Shown: positions 11,445-21,487, counted from the first letter of the stretch. The stretch is DNA of 64,000 nt from Pseudomonas sp. UFMG81 (GCF_015354575.1 NZ_JACAFQ010000025.1:1-64000); one strand, 5' to 3'. Program-made: numbers and translations. The notes: generated by a model not told the origin, from the sequence alone.

Positions 11445-11960
11445 ATGACCAAACAAAACGCCTTTACCCGGGAAGACCTGCTGCGCTGCAGTCGCGGTGA
11501 GCTGTTCGGCCCCGGTAATGCGCAACTGCCCGCCCCGAACATGCTGATGGTCGATCGCATCACCCACATCAGCGAGGAAGGCGGCAAGTTCGGCAAAGGT
11601 GAATTGGTCGCCGAGCTGGATATCAATCCGGACCTGTGGTTCTTCGCCTGCCACTTCGAAGGCGACCCGGTGATGCCAGGCTGCCTGGGCCTCGACGCCA
11701 TGTGGCAGCTGGTCGGCTTTTTCCTCGGCTGGCAGGGCCTGCCGGGCCGTGGCCGCGCCCTGGGTTCGGGCGAAGTGAAATTCTTCGGCCAGGTACTACC
11801 CACCGCCAAGAAAGTCACTTACAACATTCACATCAAGCGCGTCCTGAAAGGCAAGCTGAACATGGCCATCGCCGATGGCTCGGTCAGCGTCGACGGTCGC
11901 GAGATCTACACTGCCGAAGGCCTGCGGGTCGGCGTGTTCACCTCCACTGACAATTTCTAA
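11445..11960 (+). CDS. fabA: 3-hydroxydecanoyl-ACP dehydratase/isomerase
   Basis: 171 residues, the standard FabA length. The catalytic pair His70 (FFACH) and Asp84 (GCLGLDAMW) of the hotdog fold is intact. FabA dehydrates 3-hydroxydecanoyl-ACP and isomerises the product to cis-3-decenoyl-ACP, the branch point for anaerobic-type unsaturated fatty acid synthesis. A strong ribosome site (GAGGAGCTCGC) precedes the ATG. It lies 11 bp ahead of fabB, and the two form the usual Pseudomonas operon. Confidence 0.97.
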   Translation: MTKQNAFTREDLLRCSRGELFGPGNAQLPAPNMLMVDRITHISEEGGKFGKGELVAELDINPDLWFFACHFEGDPVMPGCLGLDAMWQLVGFFLGWQGLPGRGRALGSGEVKFFGQVLPTAKKVTYNIHIKRVLKGKLNMAIADGSVSVDGREIYTAEGLRVGVFTSTDNF

Positions 11961-11971
11961 GGGTTATTCGC

Positions 11972-13192
11972 ATGCGCCGCGTCGTTATCACTGGTCTGGG
12001 CATCGTATCGTGCCTGGGCAATGACAAAGCTACCGTCACCGAAAACCTGCGCAACAGCCGTCCGGGTATCCGCTACAACCCGGAATACAAGGAAATGGGG
12101 CTGCGTAGCCAGGTTTCCGGTTCCATCGACCTGAATCTGGAAGAGCTGATCGACCGCAAGGTCTATCGCTTCGTCGGCCACGCCGCGGCCTACGCCTACC
12201 TGGCGATGCAGGACGCGATCAAGGATGCCGGCCTGACCGAAGAGCAGGTTTCCAGCCCGCGCACCGGCCTGGTGGCAGGTTCCGGTGGCGCTTCCACGCT
12301 GAACCAGATGGAAGCCCTGGACACCCTGCGCGAGAAAGGCGTCAAGCGCGTCGGCCCATACCGTGTTACCCGCACCATGGGCAGCACTGTGTCGGCGTGC
12401 CTGGCCACCCCGTTCAAGATCAAGGGCATCAACTACTCGATCTCGTCGGCCTGCGCCACCTCCGCACACTGCATCGGCACCGCCCTGGAGCAGATCCAGT
12501 GGGGCAAGCAGGACATCGTCTTCGCCGGTGGCGGTGAAGAAGAGCACTGGAGCCAGTCGTTCCTGTTCGATGCCATGGGCGCCCTGTCGACCAAGCGCAA
12601 CGAAACCCCTGAGCTGGCCTCGCGCGCCTACGACGCCGACCGTGACGGTTTCGTCATCGCGGGTGGCGGCGGCATGGTGGTGGTCGAGGAGCTGGAACAT
12701 GCCCTGGCCCGTGGCGCCAAGATCTACGCCGAGATCGTCGGCTACGGCGCGACTTCCGACGGCTACGACATGGTCGCCCCGAGCGGCGAAGGCGCAATCC
12801 GCTGCATGCAGCAGGCGCTGTCCACCGTCGACACCCCGATCGACTACCTGAACACCCACGGCACCTCGACGCCGGTTGGCGACGTCGCCGAGATGAAGGG
12901 TGTGCGTGAAGTGTTCGGCGACAAGGCACCGAAGATCAGCTCGACCAAGAGCCTGTCGGGCCACTCGCTGGGCGCCGCGGGCGTGCACGAGGCGATCTAC
13001 TGCCTGCTGATGATGGAGAACAACTTCATCGCCGGCTCCGCCAACATCGACGAGCTGGACCCAGAGGTCGCCGACCTGCCGGTACTGCGCAAGACCGAAG
13101 AGAACGCCAAGATCGACACGGTCATGAGCAACAGCTTCGGCTTCGGCGGCACCAACGCCACCCTGGTGCTCAAGCGCTGGACTGGCAAGTGA
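11972..13192 (+). CDS. fabB: 3-oxoacyl-ACP synthase I
   Basis: 406 residues. The Cys-His-His triad is visible: Cys161 in [10 protein letters not shown], His296 in NTHGTST and His331 in [10 protein letters not shown]. FabB elongates cis-3-decenoyl-ACP and so commits carbon to unsaturated fatty acids in the cytoplasm. It is the second gene of the fabAB operon and is closed by a clear terminator 22 bp after the stop. Confidence 0.97.
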   Translation: MRRVVITGLGIVSCLGNDKATVTENLRNSRPGIRYNPEYKEMGLRSQVSGSIDLNLEELIDRKVYRFVGHAAAYAYLAMQDAIKDAGLTEEQVSSPRTGLVAGSGGASTLNQMEALDTLREKGVKRVGPYRVTRTMGSTVSACLATPFKIKGINYSISSACATSAHCIGTALEQIQWGKQDIVFAGGGEEEHWSQSFLFDAMGALSTKRNETPELASRAYDADRDGFVIAGGGGMVVVEELEHALARGAKIYAEIVGYGATSDGYDMVAPSGEGAIRCMQQALSTVDTPIDYLNTHGTSTPVGDVAEMKGVREVFGDKAPKISSTKSLSGHSLGAAGVHEAIYCLLMMENNFIAGSANIDELDPEVADLPVLRKTEENAKIDTVMSNSFGFGGTNATLVLKRWTGK

Positions 13193-13213
13193 TTGCTTGA
13201 TGTGCTGAACGAG

Positions 13214-13243
13214 AACGCTCCGACCTAGGTCGGGGCGTTTTTG
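13214..13243 (+). terminator. Rho-independent terminator of fabAB
   Basis: Stem AACGC-CCGACC/GGTCGG-GCGTT with a two-base TA loop is followed by a T run. It lies directly after the fabB stop codon. Confidence 0.85.
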
Positions 13244-13272
13244 TTTGTACCTGCAAACTACGATTCTGTTTT

Positions 13273-13389
13273 TGTAGGAGCGGCCTTGCGTCGCGAAAGG
13301 GCTGCGGAGCAGCCCCAGCATTCGTCGTGGCGTCACAGATACCCTGGGGCCGCTTCGCGCCCCTTTCGCGACGCAAGGCCGCTCCTACA
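13273..13389. repeat. Inverted pair of REP-type elements
   Basis: GTAGGAGCGGCCTTGCGTCG and its reverse complement form the two ends of a 117-base mirrored element with inner arms around GGCTGC...GCAGCC. The same GTAGGAGCGGCCTTG unit recurs near 22.4, 42.4 and 60.7 kb. It fills the gap between convergent fabB and the chemoreceptor gene. Confidence 0.85.
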
Positions 13390-13407
13390 GGTACTGCGCC
13401 AGCCTGG

Positions 13408-15033
13408 TCAGACCGAAAACCGCTGCACCAGGGTGTTCAGGTCCACCGCCAGGCGCGACAGCGCCTGGCTCGCCGCCGAGGTCTGCTCGGCCCCGGCCGA
13501 CGACTGGTGCGCCAGGTCGCGGATGGTGGTCAGGTTGCGGTCCACCTCCCGTGCCACCTGCGCCTGCTGCTCCGATGCGCTGGCGATCACCAGGTTGCGC
13601 TCGTTGATCTGGCCGATGGCCCCGGCAATCGCCTCCAGCGCCGCGCCCGCGGCATGGGCGCCTTCAAGCGTGGAGCGGGCCTGCACATCGCTCTGGCGCA
13701 TCCCCTGTACCGCCCGCTCGGCGCCACCGCGAATGGCGACGATCATCTGCTCAATCTCCTGGGTCGAGGATTGCGTGCGATGGGCCAGCGCCCGGACCTC
13801 GTCGGCGACCACGGCGAAGCCACGCCCGGCCTCCCCGGCCCGCGCCGCCTCGATGGCGGCATTGAGCGCCAGCAGGTTGGTCTGCTCGGCGATGGAGCCG
13901 ATCACATCCAGCACCTTGCTGATATCGTGCACCTGCTGCGCCAACTGCCCGACCTCCTCGGCGTTGCCGGCCACGCCGCCGGCCAGCGCCTCGATGGCGG
14001 CCACCGTGGCCTGCACCTGCTCGCGGCCACGGCGGGCGATCTGGTCGGATTCGCGCGAGGCTTCGGAGGTGGCCACGGCGTTGCTTGCCACCTCCTCCAC
14101 CGCTGCGGTCATCTGGTTGACGGCGGTGGCCGCCTGCTCAATCTCCATGCTTTGTTGCTGCAGGCCACGGGTCGCATCCTCGGTGACCGCGCTCAACTCT
14201 TCCGAGGCCGAGGCCAGCTGACTGGCCGAATCGGATATCCGCCCGATGGTCTCGCGCAGGCTTTGTTGCATGCTCTTGAGCGCCGCCAGCAGGCGGGCCG
14301 GCTCGTCATCGCCGTTCACGGTGATCTGCGGGGTCAGGTCGCCGGTAGCGACCGTCTCAGCCACCTTCAGCGACTGCCCGAGCGGGCGCACGATGCTGCG
14401 GGTCAAGGCCAGCGCCAGTACCACGGTAAGGGTCAGGGCGATCACCAGCAGTACCCCGACCCAGACCTTGGCGCCGTTATAGACGGCTTCGGCCAGGTCG
14501 GTGGCGGAGTTGGCGTGATGGTTGTTCAGCTCGATCAGCTCGTTGAGCGAGGCGGTCATCTGGTCGGCGATCTGGTTGATCTCGCCATTGACCAGGGTCG
14601 CCGCCGCCTCGACATGGCCTTCGACGGCCAGCTGTACCACCTGGGCCTGCAAGGTCATGTACTGGCGCTCCAGACCCTGGTAGCGATCGAACAGCGTGCG
14701 CTCCTCGGGCAGCACGATCAGCGCATCGTAATGCCGCTGGGCCTGGTCCAGGCCGGTCTTGATCTCGTCGATGCGGGCGCGGTTCTGCTGCTGGGCGGCG
14801 GGGTCGGTGTTGACCAGCAGCCGTAGCGTCAGGGCTCGGATGCGCAGCATGTCCTGGGTCATGCGCCCCACCGAGATCACACTGGGCAGCCAGTTGTTGT
14901 CCACCTGTTCGGACTGCTGGCGCATGTTGGTCATCTGTTGCAGGGCGAAGCCACCCAGCGCGATCACCAGCAAGGCCATCAGGCCGAAGCCCAGGCCCGC
15001 GCGCGGGGCGATATTCAAACGTCTGAGGCTCAT
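13408..15033 (-). CDS. Methyl-accepting chemotaxis protein
   Basis: 541 residues: membrane helix at about 12-32, a helical periplasmic ligand domain of about 150 residues (four-helix-bundle type), a second membrane helix at about 188-212, HAMP ([14 protein letters not shown]), then the coiled cytoplasmic signalling domain with the invariant hairpin tip [19 protein letters not shown]. Such receptors control the CheA kinase and swimming direction. The ligand cannot be told from sequence. The C terminus has no NWETF-like CheR tether. It is a single-gene unit; the 93 bp ahead of it carry no convincing promoter. Confidence 0.92.
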   Translation of the reverse strand: MSLRRLNIAPRAGLGFGLMALLVIALGGFALQQMTNMRQQSEQVDNNWLPSVISVGRMTQDMLRIRALTLRLLVNTDPAAQQQNRARIDEIKTGLDQAQRHYDALIVLPEERTLFDRYQGLERQYMTLQAQVVQLAVEGHVEAAATLVNGEINQIADQMTASLNELIELNNHHANSATDLAEAVYNGAKVWVGVLLVIALTLTVVLALALTRSIVRPLGQSLKVAETVATGDLTPQITVNGDDEPARLLAALKSMQQSLRETIGRISDSASQLASASEELSAVTEDATRGLQQQSMEIEQAATAVNQMTAAVEEVASNAVATSEASRESDQIARRGREQVQATVAAIEALAGGVAGNAEEVGQLAQQVHDISKVLDVIGSIAEQTNLLALNAAIEAARAGEAGRGFAVVADEVRALAHRTQSSTQEIEQMIVAIRGGAERAVQGMRQSDVQARSTLEGAHAAGAALEAIAGAIGQINERNLVIASASEQQAQVAREVDRNLTTIRDLAHQSSAGAEQTSAASQALSRLAVDLNTLVQRFSV

Positions 15034-15126
15034 TTCAGGATCCCTCCCAAAAGCGTTGTTCCGTCGCTTAAAGAAGGTATCGGGCGGCTCGAAATTTGCG
15101 TAAGACGAAAACGCGATATCAAAAGG

Positions 15127-16143
15127 CTATGTGCCCTGTTTTGCCGCCTTGGGCAGTACCGCGAGGAAATTGTCATGCGCCACCTTGCGCGCCACGTCTT
15201 CGGGCAAGGCGTCCAGGAACGGCTTGAAGCCGTGCAGTTGCTCGCCCAGGCTGTCGAAGCGCCCAACCACGTCGGAGCCGAGCATGAAGCGCTCGGGGAA
15301 GCGCTGGATCAGCGCCAGCCAGTCCTTGTCCGGCACGCCCTGCTCATCCAGCAGGTAGGGGCGCAGCACGCTCCAGGACAGGTCGACGTAGAGGTTCGGG
15401 TAGTCCTCCAGCAGGCGCGCCAGCACCGGCAGGAGGAAGTCCATCCGCGTCTGGTGCCGATGGATCTCTGCACTGCTACCCGCATGGGCCCAGATGAACC
15501 GGGTGTGCGGGTGGTTGCGCAACGGCTCCTCGATTTCGGCCAGGTAGAGCGGGTTGCGCTCGCGCTTGGAGGTGATGTTCGAATGCAGCAGCACAGGCAG
15601 GTCGCGCTCGGCGGCCAGGTGGTAGATGCGCGTCATGGCTTCGTTGTTGGCCCGCGGCGTATCGCCGCTGGTCAGGGCGGTGAGGTCGTCGTGGCGGGTG
15701 AACACTTCGCCGATGCCCTGCCATAGCCCGGGGTAGAGTTCGAGCATGCGCTCGATATGGCTGGCGGCATTCTTGTCCACCGGGTTGAAACCGGTGAGGA
15801 ACGGGTGGAAGCGCCGGCGCTGTTCGGCTGGCAACTTCTGGAGCGCGGCGGCCACGTACAGGTCGGTGGCGCTGTACCAGTAGGCGTCGGCATCGTCGCC
15901 GGCGTAGTAGCGGGGGCGCTTGGGTTCGTCCTCGTGCCATTTCTTGGCCACCGGGATTCCGGAGATCATCGACTGCTCCACCCCAGCGGCATCCATGGCC
16001 TTGAGCAGCGCCGGCATGCCTTCGCTCTCCTGGAAGAAGTCCACATAGTGCAAGTGGGCGTCACTGTAGCGGTAATCACGGGCTTGGGCCGCTGCGCACA
16101 GGCAACCGGCGAACACCATGCAGGCCAGCAGTCGGACGATCAT
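15127..16143 (-). CDS. Exported amidohydrolase-family TIM-barrel protein
   Basis: 338 residues from the ATG at 16143, supported by AAGGAG seven bases upstream. Residues 1-21 are a signal peptide ending AQA|RD; cysteines at 8, 14 and 16 make a lipoprotein signal conceivable but there is no good lipobox. DAHLHY (His30, His32) is the first metal-binding motif of amidohydrolase_2 barrels; VLLHSN, IWAHAGSS and MLGSDVV supply later His and Asp ligands. The substrate is unknown. It is transcribed away from the pirin gene. Confidence 0.8.
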   Translation of the reverse strand: MIVRLLACMVFAGCLCAAAQARDYRYSDAHLHYVDFFQESEGMPALLKAMDAAGVEQSMISGIPVAKKWHEDEPKRPRYYAGDDADAYWYSATDLYVAAALQKLPAEQRRRFHPFLTGFNPVDKNAASHIERMLELYPGLWQGIGEVFTRHDDLTALTSGDTPRANNEAMTRIYHLAAERDLPVLLHSNITSKRERNPLYLAEIEEPLRNHPHTRFIWAHAGSSAEIHRHQTRMDFLLPVLARLLEDYPNLYVDLSWSVLRPYLLDEQGVPDKDWLALIQRFPERFMLGSDVVGRFDSLGEQLHGFKPFLDALPEDVARKVAHDNFLAVLPKAAKQGT

Positions 16144-16263
16144 CGCAGGCTCCTTCGTGGCTAGGGAAAGAGTAGACCGGGTGGCCACGCAGGCAGTTCA
16201 GCCCAAGCACGCCAAGCGCTATGCTTGGGGGCATCGTCCCTGCCCACCCGGAGCACCTCCCTC

Positions 16264-17127
16264 ATGAGCAGCCCCCTGGTCATCCGCCCTCGCGCCGAAT
16301 CGGTCGAAGGCCAGCCGATCCTGCGCCCGCTGCCCTCGGCCCAGTGCCGCAGCGTCGGCCCGTTCGTGTTCTTCGACCATATGCTGGAGACCGACTACGC
16401 GCCCGGCCGTGGCATGGATATCCGCCAACACCCGCATATCGGCCTGTCCACCCTCACCTACCTGTTCGAAGGCGAAATCCAGCACAAGGACAGCCTGGGT
16501 TCGGACCAGCGCGTGCGGCCAGGCGATGTGAGCTGGATGACTGCACGTGGCGGTGTGGCCCACGTCGAGCGCACACCTGCCGAGCTGCTTGCCGAGGGTT
16601 CACGTTTGCACGGGCTGCAAGTCTGGCTGGCCTCGCCACGCGAACATGAACAGGGAGAGCCAAGCTACAGCCATCACCCGGCGGCCAGCCTGCCGGTCAG
16701 CGATAACCTGGGGGTACGCATCTGCATGATCGCCGGCACGGGCTTTTGCCTGGCGTCGCCGGTACCGGTGCTCTCCCCTACCCTGTACGCCCATGTACGC
16801 ATGCAGCCTGCCACCACGCTTCTGGTGCCTGACGAGCATGCGCAGCGGGCGCTATACCTGCTCGATGGCGAGCTGCTGCTGAACGACGAGGACGTCGAGC
16901 CGTGCAGCCTGGTGGTGCTGCCGGAGGGTGAAGCGGTGACGTTGTATGCAGAGGGTGAGTGCCAGCTGGTGCTGATCGGTGGCGCGGCGCTGGATGGGCC
17001 GCGGCGGATGAACTGGAACTTCGTGGCCAGTGATCCGGAATTGATCGAACAGGCGCGGGCACGCTGGGCGGCGGGAGATTGGCCGGTGGTGCCTGGGGAA
17101 AAAGGGCGGATCGAATTGCCGCGCTAG
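16264..17127 (+). CDS. Pirin family protein
   Basis: 287 residues from the ATG at 16264, with GGAG upstream; the open frame extends 13 codons further but without a ribosome site. A bicupin. The N-terminal cupin keeps the metal site: HPHIGLSTLTYLFEG with two His, and a later VAHVE with His and Glu. Bacterial pirins can be quercetin dioxygenases or act as redox-linked partners of other proteins, so no specific activity is claimed. It stands alone between the divergent amidohydrolase and a REP pair. Confidence 0.88.
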   Translation: MSSPLVIRPRAESVEGQPILRPLPSAQCRSVGPFVFFDHMLETDYAPGRGMDIRQHPHIGLSTLTYLFEGEIQHKDSLGSDQRVRPGDVSWMTARGGVAHVERTPAELLAEGSRLHGLQVWLASPREHEQGEPSYSHHPAASLPVSDNLGVRICMIAGTGFCLASPVPVLSPTLYAHVRMQPATTLLVPDEHAQRALYLLDGELLLNDEDVEPCSLVVLPEGEAVTLYAEGECQLVLIGGAALDGPRRMNWNFVASDPELIEQARARWAAGDWPVVPGEKGRIELPR

Positions 17128-17140
17128 CCTGCAGCTCGCA

Positions 17141-17206
17141 ATCGCGGGGCATGCCCGCTCCCACAATGGATTTGGCTCAACTGTGGGAGCGGGCTTGCCC
17201 CGCGAT
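17141..17206. repeat. REP-type inverted repeat
   Basis: Arms ATCGCGGGGCATGCCCGCTC and GAGCGGGCTTGCCCCGCGAT face each other across a 16-base centre. The same sequence type recurs at 57848-57919. It lies between the convergent pirin and dienelactone hydrolase genes. Confidence 0.85.
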
Positions 17207-17209
17207 GGG

Positions 17210-17935
17210 TCAGCCCTGGAACACTTCCTTGAGCAGGTTGTGCATCGAGCGGAACGCCCGCTCCGAGGTGCGCCGGTCATACTGCATCTTGCCCGGCACA
17301 TTGGCGTTCGGGTCGGTGAACGAGTGCACCGCGCCACCATAGCTGAGCAACTGCCAGTCGACCTTGGCGGCGTTCATCTCCGCTTCGAACGCGGGCAACT
17401 GCTCCTTGGGCACCAGCGGGTCAGAGGCGCCATGCAGCACCAGCACCGAGCCCTTGATGCGCTTGGCATCTTCCGGGTTCGGCGTGTCCAGGGTGCCGTG
17501 GAACGACACCGCGGCCTTCAGGTCGGCACCGGTACGGGCCAGCTCAAGGGCACAGCAACCACCGAAGCAGAAGCCGAAGGTGGCCACCTTGCCGGGCGCC
17601 AGCAAGGCCTTCGATTGGCCGACCAGCTGCGCCAGGGCTTCCTGCATGCGCTTGCGCAGCTCGGCACGGTCGTTCTTCAGCGGCATCATGGCGTTGCCGG
17701 CTTCATCAGCGTTGGATGGGCGCACCGATTGCCCGTAGAGGTCGGCGATCAACACCACATAGCCCTGCTCGGCCACTTCCTTGGCGATGCGCTCGGCGCC
17801 CTCGCCGATACCCATCCAGTTCGGCGCCATCAGCAGGCCCGGTTGCGGCAGCGCGCCAGGTGCATAGACCAGGCGGCTCTCGTAGGTTTTACCCGACAGG
17901 TGATAGACCAGCGACTCGATAATGACCTTGCTCAT
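17210..17935 (-). CDS. Dienelactone hydrolase family protein
   Basis: 241 residues, alpha/beta hydrolase fold. The Cys-Asp-His triad is visible: Cys123 in GFCFGG, Asp172 in LHGASDPLVP and His204 in GGAVHSF. Family members open the lactone ring of dienelactones in chlorocatechol breakdown, but many paralogues act on other esters and no aromatic pathway genes are nearby, so the substrate is open. A single-gene unit. Confidence 0.88.
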   Translation of the reverse strand: MSKVIIESLVYHLSGKTYESRLVYAPGALPQPGLLMAPNWMGIGEGAERIAKEVAEQGYVVLIADLYGQSVRPSNADEAGNAMMPLKNDRAELRKRMQEALAQLVGQSKALLAPGKVATFGFCFGGCCALELARTGADLKAAVSFHGTLDTPNPEDAKRIKGSVLVLHGASDPLVPKEQLPAFEAEMNAAKVDWQLLSYGGAVHSFTDPNANVPGKMQYDRRTSERAFRSMHNLLKEVFQG

Positions 17936-18028
17936 TCAACACTCCTTGGCATGCACGGTTGCGCGAATTCTAGACCGCTTCAGGCGATTCGCGGGGCAAG
18001 CGCGCCCCCACAACTAGACGCATAAATG

Positions 18029-18055
18029 AAAAAGCCCGCCGAAGCGGGCTTTGTG
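18029..18055 (-). terminator. Rho-independent terminator of htpG
   Basis: On the minus strand AAAGCCCGC-TTCG-GCGGGCTTTTT forms a GC-rich stem with a stable TTCG loop and a T tail, ten bases beyond the htpG stop. Confidence 0.85.
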
Positions 18056-18064
18056 TGCATCAAC

Positions 18065-19972
18065 TCAAGCAGACAGCTCGACCAACAGCTTGTTCAGGCG
18101 ACGCACGTAGGCCGCCGGGTCTTTCAGGCTGTCACCGGCCGCCAGCGCCGCCTGGTCGAACAGGATGTGCGACAGCTCGGCGAAGCGGTCTTCGCTCTGC
18201 TCGCCATCGAGTTTCTCGATCAGCGGGTGGCTTGGGTTGAACTCGAAGATCGGCTTGGAGTCCGGCACCTTCTGCCCGCTGGCCTCGAGGATCTGGCGCA
18301 TCTGCAGGCCAAGGTCCTGCTCGCCGATGGCGAGGATCGCCGGCGAGTCGGTCAAACGGTGTGAAACACGCACTTCGGCAACGCTGTCACCCAGCGCGCC
18401 CTTGAGGCGCTCGACCAGGCCTTCCTTGTCCTTGGCCACTTCTTCCTGGGCCTTCTTGTCCTCTTCGGAGTCCAGCTTGCCCAGGTCCAGGTCGCCACGG
18501 GCGACATCGACGAAAGCCTTGCCGTCGAACTCGTTGAGGTAGCTCATCAGCCACTCGTCGATACGGTCGGTGAGCAGCAGCACTTCGATGCCTTTCTTGC
18601 GGAAGACTTCCAGGTGCGGGCTGTTCTTGACCTGGGCGTAGGATTCGCCGGTGAGGAAGTAGATCTTGTCCTGGCCCTCTTTGGCACGCGCCAGGTAGTC
18701 GGCCAGGGCAACGCTCTGCTCGCCGCTGTCATCATGGGTGGAGGCGAAGCGCAACAGGCCTGCGATCTTCTCCTTGTTGGCGAAGTCTTCTGCCGGGCCT
18801 TCCTTCAGCACCTGGCCGAAGTTTTTCCAGAAGCCCTTGTACTGCTCAGGCTCGTTCTTGGCTAGTTTCTCCAGCATGTCCAGCACGCGTTTCGTGAGCG
18901 CGGTCTTCATCGAGTCGATGATCGGATCCTTCTGCAGGATCTCACGCGACACGTTCAGCGACAGGTCGTTGGAGTCGACCACGCCCTTGATGAAACGCAG
19001 GTACAGCGGCAGGAACGACTCGGCCTGGTCCATGATGAACACGCGCTGCACGTACAGCTTCAGGCCGCGTGGCGCTTCGCGTTGGTACAGGTCGAACGGC
19101 GCGCGGGCCGGCACGTACAGCAGCGAGTTGTATTCCAGCTTGCCTTCGACCTTGTTGTGGCTCCAGGCCAGCGGGTTCTCGAAGTCATGGCCGATATGCT
19201 TGTAGAACTCCTGGTACTCCTCGTCCTTCACCTCGGTGCGCGAACGGGTCCACAGGGCGCTGGCGCGGTTGACGGTTTCCCATTCCTGCGCTGGCTGCTC
19301 TTCGCCTTCGGCAGCTTCGGCCTGCTCCTTGGGCAGCTCGATCGGCAGGGCGATATGGTCGGAGTACTTCTTGACGATGTTGCGCAGGCGCCAGCCGTCG
19401 GCGAACTCGTCTTCACCGCTTTTCAGGTGCAGGACGATACGGGTGCCGCGCTGCGGCTTGTCGATTGTGGCGACTTCGAACTCGCCCTCGCCCTTGGACG
19501 ACCAGTGCACGCCTTCGGCGGCCGGCAGGCCTGCGCGACGGCTGAACACATCGACCTTGTCGGCGACGATGAACGCGGAGTAGAAGCCCACGCCGAACTG
19601 ACCGATCAGGTGGGAGTCTTTCTTCTGATCGCCGGTGAGGTTCTTCATGAAGTCGGCGGTGCCGGACTTGGCGATGGTACCCAGGTGCGCGATGACGTCT
19701 TCGCGGCTCATGCCGATGCCGTTGTCCTCGAGGCTCACGGTGTTGGCCGCCTTGTCGAAGCTCACGCGGATCTTGAGGTCGGCATCGCCTTCGAGCAGCT
19801 CAGGCTTGGCCAGGGCCTCGAAACGCAGCTTGTCGGCGGCGTCGGAGGCGTTGGAAATCAGCTCGCGGAGGAAGATTTCCTTGTTCGAGTACAAGGAATG
19901 GATCATGAGGTGCAGCAGCTGCTTGACCTCGGTCTGGAAGCCCAGGGTTTCTTTTTGAGTCTCCACACTCAT
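18065..19972 (-). CDS. htpG: Chaperone protein HtpG (Hsp90)
   Basis: 635 residues from [13 protein letters not shown]; an in-frame upstream extension is not conserved-looking. The GHKL ATP site is clear: [21 protein letters not shown] and the lid segment IAKSGT; the middle domain carries VSREILQ with the conserved Arg. It has the usual bacterial Hsp90 length and lacks the charged linker of eukaryotic forms. HtpG is a cytoplasmic ATP-dependent chaperone working with DnaK. A heat-shock promoter lies about 80 bases upstream. Confidence 0.96.
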   Translation of the reverse strand: MSVETQKETLGFQTEVKQLLHLMIHSLYSNKEIFLRELISNASDAADKLRFEALAKPELLEGDADLKIRVSFDKAANTVSLEDNGIGMSREDVIAHLGTIAKSGTADFMKNLTGDQKKDSHLIGQFGVGFYSAFIVADKVDVFSRRAGLPAAEGVHWSSKGEGEFEVATIDKPQRGTRIVLHLKSGEDEFADGWRLRNIVKKYSDHIALPIELPKEQAEAAEGEEQPAQEWETVNRASALWTRSRTEVKDEEYQEFYKHIGHDFENPLAWSHNKVEGKLEYNSLLYVPARAPFDLYQREAPRGLKLYVQRVFIMDQAESFLPLYLRFIKGVVDSNDLSLNVSREILQKDPIIDSMKTALTKRVLDMLEKLAKNEPEQYKGFWKNFGQVLKEGPAEDFANKEKIAGLLRFASTHDDSGEQSVALADYLARAKEGQDKIYFLTGESYAQVKNSPHLEVFRKKGIEVLLLTDRIDEWLMSYLNEFDGKAFVDVARGDLDLGKLDSEEDKKAQEEVAKDKEGLVERLKGALGDSVAEVRVSHRLTDSPAILAIGEQDLGLQMRQILEASGQKVPDSKPIFEFNPSHPLIEKLDGEQSEDRFAELSHILFDQAALAAGDSLKDPAAYVRRLNKLLVELSA

Positions 19973-20048
19973 CGTCTTCAAACTCCAATCTGTTGGTAGG
20001 TGACGCCTGGCGACCCCTTGGGCCTGCATTACTCGGCGGATGTACAGC

Positions 20049-20076
20049 AGATGGGGGCTTGCCCGACCATTTCAAG
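20049..20076 (-). promoter_or_regulatory. Sigma-32 (RpoH) promoter of htpG
   Basis: On the minus strand CTTGAAA and CCCCATCT are separated by 13 bases. Both hexamer regions match the RpoH consensus (CTTGAAA, CCCCATnT) exactly. The site starts only a few bases beyond the stop codon of the upstream thioesterase gene. Confidence 0.85.
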
Positions 20077-20079
20077 GGG

Positions 20080-20538
20080 CTACTCGACAGGCTTTTCCGG
20101 TTCGATCTTGAAATGTGCCCGGGCGGTAGCGATGGGCGTGTCGCGATCGGCCTGCCAGGCGGTGATGGCGACATTGGTTACCCGCCGGCCCTGGCGCCAT
20201 AGCTGACACTGGGCGTAGGTATCGCGGTAATGGCCGGCACGCAGGTAGTCGATGGAGAAGTCGATGATCTTGGGGATGCTCGCGCTTTCGCTGTAGATCA
20301 GTAGGTACAGCGCCGCGGACAGCTCCATGAAGCCTGCGATCACGCCGCCGTGAATGGCAGGTAGCAAGGGGTTGCCGATGTTGTTCTCGCTGGCGGGCAG
20401 GCGAAACAACAGATCGTCGCCCTGGCGCTCGCATTCGATGCCGATCAGCCCGGCGTAGGGGATCAGCGCCAATAACGGGCCATAGTCGCCACGGGCGTGC
20501 GCTTCGTTCAATTGCTGGCGGGTGCCTGCGGGGATCAT
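20080..20538 (-). CDS. PaaI-family hotdog thioesterase
   Basis: 152 residues. The hotdog signature appears as NPLLPAIHGGVIAGFMELSA (about residues 56-75), with HGG(V/A) as in acyl-CoA thioesterases of the PaaI family, followed by IDYLRAG. It overlaps the upstream paralogue by four bases (ATGA), so both are made from one transcript. Substrate unknown; short or medium acyl-CoA is the family expectation. Confidence 0.82.
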   Translation of the reverse strand: MIPAGTRQQLNEAHARGDYGPLLALIPYAGLIGIECERQGDDLLFRLPASENNIGNPLLPAIHGGVIAGFMELSAALYLLIYSESASIPKIIDFSIDYLRAGHYRDTYAQCQLWRQGRRVTNVAITAWQADRDTPIATARAHFKIEPEKPVE

Positions 20539-21011
20539 GGGCGCGGCTCCTTGAGGCTGTTACCGAAGCGAATGCCACCCTTGATGTCCTGCCCCAGGCG
20601 CATAAAGGTGCCGACCACCTGGCAGATGGGCTGCGACGGGTCGTCCTGGTAGGCGCTGCCACGGGTGAAGATCACATCGCGGGTGACCCGGTAGCACTGG
20701 GCGTGCCCATAGATGTCCTTGCCGGCTTCGGCCGGGTGCATGTAGTCGATGCGCAGGTCCAGGGTGGGGCACACTTCGAAGCGCGGCAAGGCGCACAGGG
20801 TCGCCATGCCGCAAGTGGTGTCCATCAGGGTGGTCAGGGCACCGCCGTGCACCGCGCCATTCTGCGGATTGCCGACGATCGCTGGCGACCAGGGCAACAC
20901 AAGGGTCATCCCTTGCTCATCGGCATGGTGAACACGCATCTGTAGCACCTGGCAGTGTTTCAAGGCCGAGAGAAAACGCTCGGCCATGGCCATCAATGGC
21001 GTCTCGCGCAT
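20535..21011 (-). CDS. PaaI-family hotdog thioesterase
   Basis: 158 residues, start supported by GAGG five bases upstream. NPQNGAVHGGALTTLMDTTCG is the active-site helix of PaaI-type thioesterases, and LRIDYMHPA is the partner strand. It is the first of two adjacent, distantly related hotdog genes with overlapping ends; such pairs could form a heteromer, but that is inference. Confidence 0.83.
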   Translation of the reverse strand: MRETPLMAMAERFLSALKHCQVLQMRVHHADEQGMTLVLPWSPAIVGNPQNGAVHGGALTTLMDTTCGMATLCALPRFEVCPTLDLRIDYMHPAEAGKDIYGHAQCYRVTRDVIFTRGSAYQDDPSQPICQVVGTFMRLGQDIKGGIRFGNSLKEPRP

Positions 21012-21081
21012 ACGCCCTCACTTCATAAATTCAATAAAAAGTCCATACAGGACGGGCAGTTATATATCTTTAACAATTGCG

Positions 21082-21109
21082 GAACTAATCCGCGCAGGGT
21101 GAACTCGAA
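21082..21109 (+). promoter_or_regulatory. Possible AlgU (sigma-E type) promoter
   Basis: GAACTA and TCGAA are separated by 17 bases, close to the AlgU pattern GAACTT-N16/17-TCnnA. It lies about 40 bases ahead of the small lipoprotein gene. The match is partial. Confidence 0.35.
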
Positions 21110-21147
21110 GGAACAAGTAAAGTTATTCCACCCAGGAGAGACACCCC

Positions 21148-21420
21148 ATGCGTAAACCTTTTGCTTTTGCTCTGATGCTGGCCGCTGCCATGGGCCTGGC
21201 TGCTTGCGATAAAGCGAGCGAAGACAAAGCCCAGGACGCACAGCAACACGCCGAGCAGGCCCAGGAAAAGATGGGCGAAGCTCAGGATAAGATGAACGAA
21301 GCCGCCAAGGAAAACGCCGAAGCCGCCAAAGATCAGGCCGAAGCGCAACAGAAAGCCGCCGAAGAAGCCGCCCCGGCTACTCCGGCCGCTCCAGCGCCGA
21401 GCGAGCCTGCCAAGCAGTAA
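21148..21420 (+). CDS. Small Ala/Glu/Gln/Lys-rich lipoprotein
   Basis: 90 residues with a lipoprotein signal ending LAAC (Cys20 as the lipidated residue). The mature part is almost entirely Ala, Glu, Gln, Lys and Asp in heptad-like order (QAQEKMGEAQDKMNEAA), so it should be a long amphipathic helix or coiled coil, ending in a Pro/Ala-rich tail. Asp after the Cys would favour inner-membrane retention by the E. coli rule, but that rule is unreliable in Pseudomonas. A strong AGGAG precedes the ATG. Function unknown; an envelope-stress role would fit the putative AlgU promoter. Confidence 0.8.
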   Translation: MRKPFAFALMLAAAMGLAACDKASEDKAQDAQQHAEQAQEKMGEAQDKMNEAAKENAEAAKDQAEAQQKAAEEAAPATPAAPAPSEPAKQ

Positions 21421-21430
21421 TTGGCCAATA

Positions 21431-21462
21431 CAAAAAAACCCGACATCGTCGGGTTTTTTTGT
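21431..21462. terminator. Bidirectional Rho-independent terminator
   Basis: AAAAAAACCCGAC-ATC-GTCGGGTTTTTTT is symmetrical, with an A run before and a T run after the stem, so it can serve both the lipoprotein gene and the convergent DUF599 gene. Confidence 0.88.
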
Positions 21463-21487
21463 ATCTGTCATTTATGGATGAAACGCT

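Noticed and set aside
15034-15126. A CCGATA-like sequence upstream of the chemoreceptor gene as a FliA promoter.
   Set aside because: No -35 element occurs at the required spacing.
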